Shown in pieces: positions 37,101 to 45,405 of a stretch of DNA of 64,000 nt. The notes below the pieces were generated by a model. The model saw only the letters and a list, made by a program, of their open reading frames with translations, ran no database searches and was not told where the DNA came from. Origin of the DNA: Chrysopilus asiliformis (taxonomy: Eukaryota; Arthropoda; Insecta; Diptera; Rhagionidae); NCBI GenBank assembly GCA_964034945.1, contig OZ035960.1, positions 17,222,903-17,286,902 of the forward strand, written 5' to 3'. The position numbers were made by a program, and so were the translations under genes. The stretch's first letter is position 1. Each line of letters opens with the position of its first letter.

Positions 37101-37940
37101 ATGGTTGGTTAGTTGAGTTGGTGGCTGCTTCCTTGACTGTTAGCTGTTTGACTAACTATACTCGTACACTGACTTGCTGGTTTCATACGAATATTATTCT
37201 ATATATTTTTTTTTCTCATGTCCTTTTCCAACTATGATATCGGTCTTTTGGGATATTTCTTTTACTCAGACCCTTGGCCAACCAAATCCCAGATCCTTTT
37301 GAAAAACCAAAGAAAATTCCGTCCGCGAATGAGATATTATACGGTTATGTGAATACGGCAAAAGGATATTCAGCAGGCGATAGATGCTAAAAATTTCGCA
37401 CTCATATCATTTTTCGCATTAGGTTACACATTCCTATATAACATGTATGTGAATGTGTATTTCTCTATTTGATTCCATTTGTTCCCATTATTTATTTCTC
37501 TATTGTCGTTGATTATGATGATGGGCATTGTTTGTGGGATTTTTGTATATGGTTTTTGGTATGTCAATTTCACATCATTTTTCTTTTCCTTGACTTGTGC
37601 GATTTTCTATTCTTGTGTGTCATTGTTTCCATTGTAATTCATATTGTCTTCTCGTATATTTTGGGAAATCAATTATGATTCACCGCGCTATGGAGTTAGT
37701 TATTCTTTTTATTATACCAGTCATGTACCCATCGTTGAAGATGTTTTTTTACGACAAAATGCAAAGTTTTTGATAAAAATTGTAAAAATCTGATAGAATT
37801 TTATGCAGGAGAACTGAAAGAGTAGATTTTAATGTATACCCAAGAGATATAAGCATAACATCGATTTATAAACATTATATTTACGGTTATAAATTTTGGA
37901 CAGTTTTAAAGAAATTTCTATGGAGAGATAGACAGAGAGG

Positions 37941-38018
<78 letters not shown>

Positions 38019-41000
38019 AAGAGACAGGTGGAGAGAAAATTGAGTATTCGGAAAAGCGCTCGAACGAGATAATTTGGCGCCTATGTTTGAACCCCATATA
38101 TCATTAACTCAACGACCAAGTTTAATGAAAATCCGTTAAATAATTTTCGAGTTTATTGATGATAAACAAACTGATTTTAATTTTTATGTCAATTGTAAAG
38201 GGACTAAAATGATTCGAAAGGAAAAGCTAGGATCACGACTATCCGTATACTAAAGCCGAACTAGTTTCGACCACGGTGTGTCAACTTAGAACAAAAAGTA
38301 AATTTCATTTTTAGTTCCGATTTCAAACACGGATGCGCTGTTGTTGCATGCGTTTTTCGTTTTTCAAACATGATGGCGCGCGTGTGGCATGTTTTCTCCG
38401 ACTTGACCATGATTTGAGGTTAGTTTTTTTTTCTTCATTTTGGGGCACATTTTAATTCCGGTAATTTTTCAAGTATCCTTAAAAACACCGGTATTTTAGG
38501 AAGAATCAGAGAACGATTCGTTTGAGTGGGTAGAATTGAAGCAGTTGTACCTTGAAACCCGTTGTGAGCCATCAGTTTCGCCCCTGAGACTTCGCTGTCG
38601 GTTTTGCCCAAAGTTGTGACATTCTGTGCGGTTGGGGCGCATCACTGCTTAAGAATTTTCCACAGTGACTTACTGCTGAAAGGTATCTCCATTTATTTGG
38701 AATTTTTGAGAAAATTTCATGGTGTATTTCTAGGTCACACAAACTACATTAACGATGTTTCTTGGGAGCCCGAGGGCGAATATTTAGCTTTAGTCAGTGA
38801 GGACCACACCTGCATACTTTTGCAGTCAGAGACGTGATTATTTGGGATCTGAGGAAGTCGAGGTAATGATCTCGGGATAGTCTTACTTTGCTACAATAAA
38901 TTCTAATTCCTCTTCCAGTCGTTCGAGACACTCGAGCATTCCATGAAGACGGAGGCAAAGTTGCCTCAAAATCAAGCCCCACTTAAGCTTTATGGTGGGC
39001 TTTGCTGGCACTATCGCCTTCCCTATATCGTAGCTGCGTTTGATTGTAAACTGCTTTTGGGACGGCTCTGGAGCTCTAGCGCTTGGCTCGACACATTTGG
39101 CTTGTCCCTCGTCTTCACTGCCACTGCAGTAATGTGATATTTATTTAAAAATAACAAAACAAAATGTGATATCTATTTAAAGATATATTGAAATTTAAAA
39201 TAAAAAAACATTTAAAAGATATTGGTTTTGTTTTTTCAAATTTTTATTGGATTTTCTAGCGAGAAAAATGTATCAAGGGCACAAACCAAGTTTAGCACAG
39301 GCGAGAACTACCCAATACTCAAACCAAAATAGTTCCGATTTCAGGCACTGAAGCGTCGCAGTCAATAAGCCAGAGTTGGGCGTCTATTATTATATATATT
39401 GTCTATGGTTTCGACGCCCATCTAGAAAGAACTGCCTCAACTCCCTCGAATCGAACACTCTCTCTCCCCGAGACTAGCTGGTATTACCAGACCGTACTTC
39501 TCCAAAATGCTAGAACTGGGTTTTTTATTCTTCCTGCACTGAGGGGTAATTTTGTTTAATTTACCTTCTACAATTGTCTTAGAATAATCCAATCATGAAA
39601 AAATACTAAACTGGCAGTTTTTTTTCAAGAGCAGGACAGACATGTTACATATTTATTGTTGTTGATTATTTACGTATCATACTGTTTTTGATTTTTGTCG
39701 ATTATATACAAATCCTCTTTTGCTTTTTATTGCAAGCTTTTATTTTTTCCAATCTTTAGCTGGGTCAAAATCTTGTAGCCTCATTCTGACTCAATTCGCG
39801 CATCCAATTAACTTTAAATTTAGCACACTGGCGTAAGTACAATGACAATGCCATATATATATATGTTTACGCTTAGACATCAAAATGGCGGCCATAATAA
39901 AAAATAAAGTGACGGAGGTATGACACCATTTTGTCGAAAGCGGACAAACGCAGTATTCAACGTAGTACCCATGAAAACGATTAAGACCTAAACAGAATTT
40001 GAACGTTAACGGTTAGCGACGTTAGCGGCGGCCGTCATGTTACCGACGACTGATGGCTCCGACTCGCGTCAATCGCGGACGTCATTTTCTGTCAAATGTG
40101 AACATTGTAACATAGTAGTGCCGCTCTTGGTGGGCTTTGTAACTAACTCTGCACAGACAGTAGCACTGCTCGTTTTGGGTTTAGTAACTAAGGATTTGCT
40201 GTCACGTCAATTTTTGAGTTTAGAGCGGCGTCTTTATCGTTGTCATTTTGCGCTCCGTTGGTTTAGCGCTTGCCGTTGGCGCTCGTATTATGTTTAGGTC
40301 CTTAGGAAAAGTATTCATGCCTATTCTGAGATACATGTGTTAAGAAGCCAAACGTAACGCAGTAGATTCGATTTGCAACATTCTTAAAAACGCCGGAAGC
40401 GTCGCATGTAAACGGATTGTCCGAGACTAACTGATTGCTTTCTGAAGACCCAACCTCAGATGGCAAGACGGCCTTGACCAGAACGCGAAGAGAATTGGGA
40501 TACAAAACTGGAGGACATCGGCGCGTGATCGGGACCTCTGGCGAGAGACATTACGGCAGGCCAAGACAGGAAACCGGTTGTAGTGCCGAGAGAGAGAAAG
40601 AGAGACAGAGAGAGTGAGAGAGAGATAGAGAGAGTGAGAGAGAAGTGAGAGAGAAGTGAGAGAGAGAGTGAGAGAGAGTGAGAGAGAGAGTGAGAGAGTG
40701 TGAGAGAGAGAGAGAGAGCTGATTGCTTTTATGTGATTTATTTGCTGTGAAAAAACATTACCGAAATTTGCCTTCTGTCAACCACGGCCAACACAAGACA
40801 ATTTCAGTGGGTAGTTTAACCTCAAAACGTCAGTTGATTGTTTTGCAGACTAACAAAAATGAAACGTTACGTTTTGCAGAATAACAAAATGAATACCGAT
40901 TGTCGCGTATCGAATGGATATCGAATAAATAAACGCAAGGCCATATTTCAGAATAGGCATGATTATTAATTTGTATAGCAAATTAAAAAGTAAAATGGTG

Positions 41001-42282
41001 AAACACTAATGCGGCTTTTGTTTTACTAGTCTTACTAAAAAGGATCAAACAAAAATTTAAATATATATTTTTAAAAAAATGAACTTTTAGTAAAATGCAC
41101 TCAAAAGAATAATTTTTGGGAATTATATATCAGAATTAAAAATGCATAAAGAATATTTTAAAAACCCATTCTTTTTTTTTACTTTTAAATCAGATTCACA
41201 ACGATCAAAAAACATGTTTTCTTCTTTTTAAATACAGTACATTTTAGTAATAGCTTTGTTGTTAAATTATTTGTCACAAAAATGTTGATGAAATTTTATA
41301 TTTTAAGCGTATTTACTCAAAACAATATTTTTTATGATTTCTATTTGTAGGAAATCAATTATGATTCACCTCGTGGTGGGGTTAGTGTTATTTCGGAAAA
41401 AGGCGAAACCACCACGTCATCTCTATTGATCCAACGTGCAAGAAAATCGGACTCAGGACGATACAGCTGTATTCCATCAAATGCAAATGCATTTACGGTG
41501 AATGTTCATATATTAAATGGTGAGTAATAGAGCGTATCGTATTTCATTATCAAACAAGGGGAGGTTTCTTTTTTTTCAGAATTTTATTTATATTTCGTAT
41601 GTAGATATGGCGTTCTTAGTAAAGTTAGGTTTAGTCTCTAGATTCATGTTTTTTCAAAAATATCAATATCAAAATTGTATGTAAAATATCAAAATGTATG
41701 TAAAAATTCACGAGAATGTAATACAGTCGAACCTGGACCAGTGGAACCTGGGTAAGGGGGAAACCTCTATAACTGGAATGGATTGTTCGGTCCGAGCGTT
41801 TCTAAATAGAAGTGGAAATTAAGGGTAAGTGGGAAATCTCTATGATTGGGATTTGTGGGATGTTTCCGTGAGACCCCACTTATTCAGGTTGGACTGTATA
41901 AAAATGCATAAAAATCATATTTTTTAGCATATTTATTATTTGTGTACATTTTGATAAAGAAAATTTCTAGAATTATGGCCACATTTTGTGAATATAAACC
42001 GCATGCAAAACAGATGCCAAATTCCATATGAAGCAAAAATTCAAATTCCGATGGAGTTGCATCTTAATAGAATTTTATTTTAAGCAGATTTTCTCCGATA
42101 TTTTTATATATAATATTATATTAAAATTTTTGCCTTTTCATATTACAGGTGAATATCCAGCAGCTATGCAGCACAGTGGCGGGCAGAGTTACCATAAGCG
42201 GATGGTAATATTCCATAGATTAGACCTGATGGTGTTTATCGTATTCCTAAGCGGATGCTGCTCTTTGCTGCATTTTATGTAA
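19092..42282 (+). CDS. dpr: dpr-family two-Ig cell-surface protein (7 coding exons)
   Basis: The exons are 19092-19140, 19701-19882, 20023-20139, 20305-20398, 23681-23808, 41351-41519 and 42149-42282. They join in frame (phases 1,0,0,1,0,1) to 290 residues ending in TAA. Residues 1-17 are a signal peptide. Ig domain 1 (about 54-148) has Cys68, Trp80 and Cys130 in DSGAYEC. Ig domain 2 (about 150-246) has Cys171, Trp185 and Cys230 in DSGRYSC. A hydrophobic tail (about 272-290, no cytoplasmic part) suggests GPI anchoring. Family hallmarks include TVGRYTYSADERF, WTLQIKYAQKKDSG, IVGGPDLYI and the GGVSVISEKG segment. Dpr proteins are neuronal surface receptors that bind DIP Ig proteins in synaptic partner matching. 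The EINYDSPRGGVSV segment resembles dpr8/9/21 from memory; the exact paralogue is uncertain. NIT, NST and NLT sequons are present. Introns are 560, 140, 165, 3282, 17542 and 629 bases. Confidence 0.92.
19257..19407. mobile_element. Family C MITE, copy 3 (in dpr intron 1)
   Basis: The left end CTGCTCATAAAATACGTCAC and the right end GTGACGTATTTTATGGACAG are inverted. The interior has TTTTTGTATGAGCTCGG and the CGCCGTCACACTATC block of the family. Confidence 0.8.
19701..19882 (+). CDS. dpr: dpr-type gene, coding exon 2
   Basis: The acceptor TTGATTTCAG ends at 19700 and the donor GTAAGT starts at 19883. Codes for a low-complexity spacer rich in Asn/Ser and the first strands of Ig1 up to FLNCRV (Cys68). 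Ends in phase 0. Confidence 0.88.
20023..20139 (+). CDS. dpr: dpr-type gene, coding exon 3
   Basis: The acceptor TTCTTTGTAG ends at 20022 and the donor GTATAT starts at 20140. 39 codons from VSWVRHKD to GDWTLQ, the middle strands of Ig1 with the core Trp80. Confidence 0.9.
20305..20398 (+). CDS. dpr: dpr-type gene, coding exon 4
   Basis: The acceptor CTGATTTCGCAG ends at 20304 and the donor GTATGT starts at 20399. Codes for IKYAQKKDSGAYEC and the end of Ig1 up to HLLVV. Ends in phase 1, splitting a Glu codon. Confidence 0.9.
20621..20834. mobile_element. piggyBac-like MITE (TTAA-flanked)
   Basis: Starts TTAACCCTTAGAGGC and ends GCCTTTAAGGGTTAA. The ends are inverted with one mismatch and TTAA lies at both termini, the signature target of piggyBac elements. 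The interior carries repeated GTGGTAC / GTACCAC words. Lies in dpr intron 4. Confidence 0.8.
21637..21833. mobile_element. Short TIR MITE in dpr intron 4
   Basis: CAGGTAACCCTCGTATAGCA at the left is inverted as TATAGGAGGGTTACCTG at the right, 197 bp. ACACGGT words recur inside. No clear target duplication. Confidence 0.7.
22090..22545 (+). repeat. Dispersed repeat family B, copy 2 (partial)
   Basis: Shares with 56475-57140 the blocks TTTTCTCGAAAACTATGC, TAACGGTTCTCGAGATATTT and CCGAAACTAAACATTGCA. The open frame at 22101-22430 lies within it and is repeat-derived. A further small family fragment, ATTGCAGAGGACAAAACT...GATCACAACTGATATTTT, lies at about 22890-22935. Confidence 0.65.
23681..23808 (+). 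CDS. dpr: dpr-type gene, coding exon 5
   Basis: The acceptor TTGATTTTATAG ends at 23680 and the donor GTAATT starts at 23809. Codes for PNTTIVGGPDLYINTG through NLTC (Cys171) to WTHNNE. Ends in phase 0 before the 17.5-kb intron. Confidence 0.9.
23809..25216. other. Start of long dpr intron 5, no element identified
   Basis: AT-rich intronic DNA with TCTGTCTGTGTCTG and TATATATA microsatellite tracts near 24010-24040. No recognisable coding frame. Confidence 0.5.
25217..25340 (+). repeat. Family G repeat fragment
   Basis: Resembles 49350-49470: AAATTTGAAACAGATGGTCC...CAAGGATAA...AAAAGTTGTTAAG corresponds to AAATTCGAAACGGAAGGTCC...AAAGGATAA...AAAAGTTTTTAAG. Confidence 0.5.
25452..25610. mobile_element. 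Family C MITE, copy 4 (degenerate)
   Basis: Left end GTTCATAAAATACATGAAAA; interior TAGTGTGGCGGCGGTACTAA with CCATACAATATATTGTGA; decayed right end GTGATATATTTTATAGA. Confidence 0.65.
26141..26770 (+). repeat. Dispersed repeat family D, copy 2, with internal tandem duplication
   Basis: Starts TCATACTAATATATAAAAAT and ends CCCGGCAACGACGGGTATGC-AAGCTCG. The first about 135 bases are repeated immediately (26141-26273 and 26274-26390). The GGTGGGGGGAGTAAGGGGAG block is also repeated near 26425 and 26588. Non-coding. Confidence 0.8.
26771..27589. other. Intronic stretch, no element identified
   Basis: AT-rich. No coding frame or inverted repeat recognised. Confidence 0.4.
27590..28007 (-). repeat. 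Dispersed repeat family B, copy 3 (left half of an element split by family A)
   Basis: Reverse complement of the 3' portion of 56475-57140: TTTTCCTCTGCAATATTTAC, CTCGAGAACTGTTA, GCATAGTTTTCGTGAGA. Continues beyond the family A insertion as 28635-28926. Confidence 0.75.
28008..28634 (-). mobile_element. Family A element, copy 3 (expanded minisatellite)
   Basis: Minus-strand copy running from the CAATCTGGCAATTAT block to CTTACGGGTATAAA. The internal tract at about 28389-28496 is expanded to more than ten units of GACGGACA/GACAGACA. Inserted into a family B element whose halves flank it. Confidence 0.88.
28635..28926 (-). repeat. Dispersed repeat family B, copy 3 (right half)
   Basis: Reverse complement of 56475-56760: TTTCCTCTTCTA at the end, GATCAGAAAGTTTC, GTACTGATC and TTAAGATACGTAAAACGGAC. 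Together with 27590-28007 it forms one B element interrupted by family A at a GGGAGCTACC-like point. Confidence 0.78.
28927..29274. other. Intronic stretch, no element identified
   Basis: No gene seen. The minus-strand frame at 29037-29366 overlaps family E and lacks a domain. Confidence 0.4.
29275..29530 (+). repeat. Dispersed repeat family E, copy 2
   Basis: Counterpart of 8945-9200 in opposite orientation, sharing GCGCCGCAGGCGAAAAAA, AAAGTTTAGTTTTCGG and GGGACAACATGCCTGAATCC. Confidence 0.5.
29531..31963. other. Intronic stretch, no gene seen
   Basis: AT-rich with homopolymer runs and CAACAACAACAAAC near 30980. Short frames (29964-30188, 31068-31274) show no domain. Confidence 0.4.
31964..32209. 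repeat. Inverted-repeat element, about 246 bp
   Basis: ATCCCAATTGACCAA at the left is mirrored by TTGGTCAATTGGGAT at the right. Between them are repeated GGTAC / GTACC words. Could be a small MITE; there is no clear target duplication. Confidence 0.5.
32210..32601. other. Intronic stretch, no element identified
   Basis: Relatively GC-richer unique DNA around 32380-32510. No open frame of note. Confidence 0.4.
32602..33112 (-). mobile_element. Family A element, copy 4 (truncated at one end)
   Basis: Minus-strand copy from AACATAACAAAAGCTATAAT to TTTGGTTTCACCAT, where it stops before the ACGGGTATAAAA terminus. Carries GACAGACGGACGGACAGACG and TACCCCCCCCTAATGGTCC. Confidence 0.85.
33158..33262. 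mobile_element. Family C MITE, copy 5 (short)
   Basis: Left end GGGGCTCTTTATAAATACGT-CACTC; interior CGCCCGTCC; right end CGGACGTATTTGCTG. The centre is deleted relative to other copies. Confidence 0.55.
33263..35128. other. Intronic stretch, no gene seen
   Basis: Open frames on both strands at 33377-34428 have no recognisable domain and overlap one another. No repeat family identified. Confidence 0.4.
35129..35696. mobile_element. MITE rich in AGTCTC/GAGACT words
   Basis: The left end GTAGAGATACACGACGAGAG is inverted at the right as CTCTCGTCGTGTATCTCTAC. The interior is packed with GTCTCCGGAGAC-like palindromic words, and GTATACAC recurs. About 565 bp, no coding capacity. Both edges carry TTAAA/TTTAAA, but the exact target duplication is blurred. 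Confidence 0.85.
35697..37665. other. Intronic stretch, no gene seen
   Basis: Frames at 35901-36107 and 37016-37237 show no recognisable domain. No repeat ends were found. Confidence 0.4.
37666..37703 (+). pseudogene. Decayed duplicate of the start of dpr exon 6
   Basis: GAAATCAATTATGATTCACC is identical to the first 20 bases of dpr coding exon 6 (41351-41370). The next 16 bases match at about 11 positions, ending GTTAGT. The implied peptide is EINYDSPRYGVS against EINYDSPRGGVS. The base before the copy is G and there is no AG acceptor (TATTTTGG|GAAATC), and similarity stops after about 36 bases, so the Ig2 second cysteine is absent. It lies in the same intron, 3.7 kb upstream of the real exon. 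Read as an exon-fragment duplication; not usable as an alternative exon as it stands. Confidence 0.7.
37931..38017. repeat. (GA)n microsatellite
   Basis: About 80 bases of almost pure GA with a few G and A interruptions, ending GGGAGGAAGAGACAGG. Confidence 0.95.
38500..39137 (+). pseudogene. Nup37: Nup37-like pseudogene (nucleoporin WD-repeat protein), intron-bearing, broken
   Basis: Three exon-like blocks, 38500-38682, 38734-38862 and 38919-39137, are separated by GT-AG introns of 51 and 56 bases. Block 1 encodes AISFAPETSLSVLPKVV-like text with RIFHSDL. It runs across the splice into GHTNYINDVSWEPEGEYLA and SEDHTC, a WD40 repeat. Later blocks give VRDVIIWDLRKS and YGGLCWHYRLPYIVAAFDCK. By recall these align in order with vertebrate NUP37 segments (SPET..LPP, GHT.FIN, SDDHTC, IWDI, LSWHRTLP). 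Damage: a frameshift near 38560-38575, a second at about 38820 with loss of the middle propeller repeats, a missing Trp after DHTC, and a third phase problem at the last junction. Retained introns argue for DNA duplication, not a retrocopy. It lies on the same strand inside dpr intron 5. A functional copy is expected elsewhere. Confidence 0.75.
39138..39980. other. Intronic stretch, no gene seen
   Basis: Contains AAATAGTTCCGATTTCAGGCAC (39329 on), similar to AGTTCCGATTTCAAACAC at 38313, upstream of the Nup37-like block. Otherwise unassigned. Confidence 0.4.
39984..40301. mobile_element. MITE with TTA target duplication (PIF/Harbinger-like)
   Basis: 318 bp with ends AGACCTAAACA and TGTTTAGGTCC, and TTA on both sides (39981-39983, 40302-40304). 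The interior shows repeated GTTAGCG and AGTAACTA words. The 86-codon frame at 40037 lies wholly inside it and is not a gene. Confidence 0.8.
40316..40961. mobile_element. MITE with GA-rich core, ATT-flanked
   Basis: The left end CATGCCTATTCTGAGATAC and the right end TATTTCAGAATAGGCATG are inverted. ATT lies on both sides (40313-40315, 40962-40964). The core 40585-40718 is an irregular GAGAGAGTGAGA array. Sits 15 bases from the preceding MITE. Confidence 0.78.
40585..40718. repeat. GAGAGT/GA simple repeat
   Basis: Irregular purine-rich array of GAGAGA with interspersed GTGAGA units inside the MITE at 40316-40961. Confidence 0.9.
41351..41519 (+). CDS. dpr: dpr-type gene, coding exon 6
   Basis: The acceptor TTCTATTTGTAG ends at 41350 and the donor GTGAGT starts at 41520. 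56 codons from EINYDSPRGGVS through SSLLIQRARKSDSGRYSC (Cys230) to VNVHILN, completing Ig2. Ends in phase 1. Confidence 0.92.
41722..41898. mobile_element. pogo/Tc1-like MITE in dpr intron 6
   Basis: TACAGTCGAACCTGG at the left is mirrored by AGGTTGGACTGTA at the right. TA forms the target at both ends and CAGTC begins the terminal repeat, typical of pogo-like elements. 177 bp. Confidence 0.75.
42149..42282 (+). CDS. dpr: dpr-type gene, last coding exon
   Basis: The acceptor TTTTCATATTACAG ends at 42148. Codes for GEYPAAMQHSGGQ, a short basic stretch and the hydrophobic tail MVFIVFLSGCCSLLHFM, then TAA. The absence of any cytoplasmic segment favours a GPI signal over a transmembrane anchor. 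Confidence 0.88.
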
Positions 42283-43898
42283 ATCAACTTGTAATTTTTT
42301 TTCCTATCGTCTATACAATGTAAGAAGTACAAGAAGCGTTGTTCAGCAGTAAACCCAAAGAGATGCTAAAGTGTTTTCAACGAAATAAACAGCGACAGTA
42401 ACAAGACTAATAATAACATTCCACTATGGCAACATAAACCGAGGACGATAACATATTATTCGGGGAAGAGAGGGAAGCCGGAGCGAGCATCTTTGAGAAA
42501 TTTTGTAAAAATAATTTAAAAATTAAGATGAAATACATGAGAAAAGAACCCAGAGGATAAAAATTTATTAATAAAAAAAAAACCACAAATATTTAAGATG
42601 TAGCAGTTTGTTTACAAAATTCATTTTTGTTCTTTTTTTCCCCGTTGCACTTGTGTTCTTTATAATCGCAATGTGCTACAGGATAAGAGTGTGGGATAAA
42701 GTTGAGAAAAAATGCCAGGGTAAAAAGTATTTGCCTGAATTCATAACTATTTGAACGTAGAAAAGAACATTTCTTCCTAGATTCTTTGCTGTGCCGGTCT
42801 CAGAGAAATGAAGGATCTCTTAGACGTGGATTTTACACAGGATTTTTTATTATGGCCAGGACGAAGCTTTAGTTTCTGTATGGGCATTAGGATTGGGAAA
42901 ATTTTCGCTGAGTTTTTATTTTTGATAAGCGAGTGGAAAATTTAATAAGGATCTGTATGGGCACGACCTTCAAAGTGTTTATTCTATCCCGGAAGTTTTC
43001 GACAGGCATACTTAGTCTAATAAATAGCACTTGGCCCGGACCATTTGTTTTCTGTATAGAGTCTAAAACTTTTCAGGCATTTACATAAAGAATAGCTATC
43101 CTTGAAGTATTAGGCACATCTCATCGTTATATACAAGTTGGGTGGCTCTGGCGGGCGCAACTTTAGAAGAACGCGACGTTTATATGAACTTCTGTTCTGA
43201 TCGAACGGATTATGAGACTCAAAAAGTTAAAGGGCAAAAAACAACAACATTTTCGCATTTAAGAATATCATAAAAAATACACCTATACATCAATATCTTG
43301 TACTCGTGTCCTGTGAAATATTTAAGCAGAACCTTAAATTGTTGATGACAAAATTCTTATAGATTGTCATACCACTCACTGAATATTAAGAAAGTTTCTG
43401 GTTTTTAGATTTATTAGCGTTGAAGGAGATTTAAATGATTCGTTCTGGGAATTTATGGGCTTGTGGTGTTAAAATTATTATAGACGTGACAATATATACG
43501 GAACACAGGATTTTCCTCTTACACAGGCAATCCAACAGTGCCATAGATATATATAAGTCAAACTGAAGACAAATCGTTTGATATTCAGTAAAGTTATTGA
43601 AATATAAATTTTCGTAATTTCTGTAAATTGCCTTTTGGTATGACAATGCCCTTGAGATTGTGGTGCATAATTAAAGACAACCCTTTCCTTTACTTTATTT
43701 TTTTTTTGACTCCTGAAAAAAAGAAATTTAGCCAATTTCATTATAGTTTTTATACTAGGTATAGGACGCTAACTTATTCCGCTATGTTATAAATTTAATT
43801 GCAATTTTTAGCATGAAAGTTTAAGGAGGAGAACATCTTTATAGAATTGGGGTAAAACATTTCCAAAAACGAGAGAAATTACAGACCAAAAAAAAACT
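42283..43898. other. Probable dpr 3' UTR then intergenic DNA
   Basis: Non-coding sequence after the stop. AATAAA hexamers at 42384-42389 and 42570-42575 are candidate cleavage signals. Beyond about 42.6 kb nothing is recognised; frames near 43431-43741 show no domain. Confidence 0.45.
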
Positions 43899-44457
43899 TT
43901 TTTATACCCGTATGGTGAAACCAAAGGGTATACTAACTTTGCCTTACTGTTTCCCGTCATCACACACAAAAATGAATTACACCAGTGTGTTTAGAATGAT
44001 AAAAAAAGTTGAATTTAGCATGTCCGTCCGTCCGTCCGTCCGTCCGTCCGTCCGTCTGTCCGTCCGTCTGTGGCGCGGATTGCGGGCGCACAGATTGAGC
44101 TAGAGAGTTGAAATTTTGCGCAGATCGGTTTTTCGTAAAATGCGAGGCTAAGTTCGTTAATGGACAAAAATGGATCATTAGGGGGGTACCCCCCATACGA
44201 ACGAAAACATTTTTTGCGAATATCTGAAAAACGGTGCATCTTATCAAAAAAGTCCAAGAACAAAAGTTATTTAGGATATGATTCTACACAAAACTCCCAT
44301 ACATCAAAATCCAATTGGAATAAATTTTAAAAAAATCTTATTGGAAAGTTTGACTTCAAAGTGGAATTTTGGTACAACTGTTCGAATTTTGATACGAATA
44401 TCACCATACGGGTCTCCAATGATTGCCAGATTGGCAATTATAGCTTTTGTTATGTTT
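43899..44457 (+). mobile_element. Family A element, copy 5
   Basis: Complete plus-strand copy from TTTTATACCCGTATGGTGAA to the TAGCTTTTGTTATGT end, with a CCGTCCGTCCGTCC tract at 44020-44068, TACCCCCCATACGAACGAAA and the subterminal TCACCATACGGGT. Confidence 0.9.
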
Positions 44458-44956
44458 TAAATATATCTTGGCTTTAATAATTTTGTTGATTTCACTACTC
44501 GATTTTCACTTTTATATAAATTTCCCGTGCTTTGTCTTCAAATTATTTCACCAATATGATTTGAAAGATATTTTCCACAATCACTCGTTTTGGCAACAAT
44601 TATGCTGTTATAATTGCTAATAGATATTGTACGACATATCTGTGGTAATAAGTTAAAGTAGCTTAAGCCTAATTTCAAACCAAGCGAAATTGATATTTTT
44701 AAATGCAAATACAGATCAGTTTGGTTTCGCCCGGAAGTCGACTTAGTTCAGCTATTTTAACTTATTGTCATTGTCACAGATAATTTAACGAAAACTACTT
44801 TTTTGCGACACTGTTTCTTATTTTTACAAAATTCAAAATAGTGTTTTGATGATTTTTAGGCAAATTAATTTAGTGGCATTTCTTCAATTTTAGGAAAAAA
44901 ATGTTAAAACTCGTGGTTTTAAAGAAACAAGTTCAAAGTTTCAAGTTCAGAAATTA

Positions 44957-45405
44957 ATAGGACTATTCACTCTTTATCGTAGTTGATCGTAAACTCGTAG
45001 AATCGTAAATAAAATCGTAGTTTTTTGACAGTTCTCCATACAAAATTTTTTACGACGAAAACTACAATCTACCACACCCGAAGGTATGGTAAAATCGTAG
45101 TTTTTGTCGTACTTCTAATAAAGTGAGGTTAAGGCATGTTTTGTGACATGTCAACTTGGTGCCAACTCTAAAATGGACATTGGAAAAGCAAGTAAAATAA
45201 AGTATTTATATGATTTAGTATAAATTAAAAGTTAAAAAATGCTTTAAACAATTTAGGTAAAGAAAATAAATAAAGGAGTCAAAAATTTACGACAAAACCC
45301 ACAACCTCTAGTAAAGCGCTGCTCACGCTTCGTTGTACTTTTCCATCGTAGATGTACAGTACAATTTACGATTTTACTATCTACGATCAAGAGTGAATTT
45401 CCCTA
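44957..45405. mobile_element. TIR MITE with CTACGAT words
   Basis: TTCACTCTTTATCGTAG at the left is mirrored by CTACGATCAAGAGTGAA at the right. The interior repeats ATCGTA / TACGAT in both orientations. About 450 bp, non-coding. Confidence 0.75.

Noticed and set aside
37666..37800. A mutually exclusive alternative Ig2 exon of the dpr gene
   Set aside because: No AG acceptor at the boundary, similarity stops after about 36 bases and the second Ig cysteine is missing.
40037..40297. 86-codon open frame
   Set aside because: Lies wholly within a TTA-flanked MITE and shows no domain.
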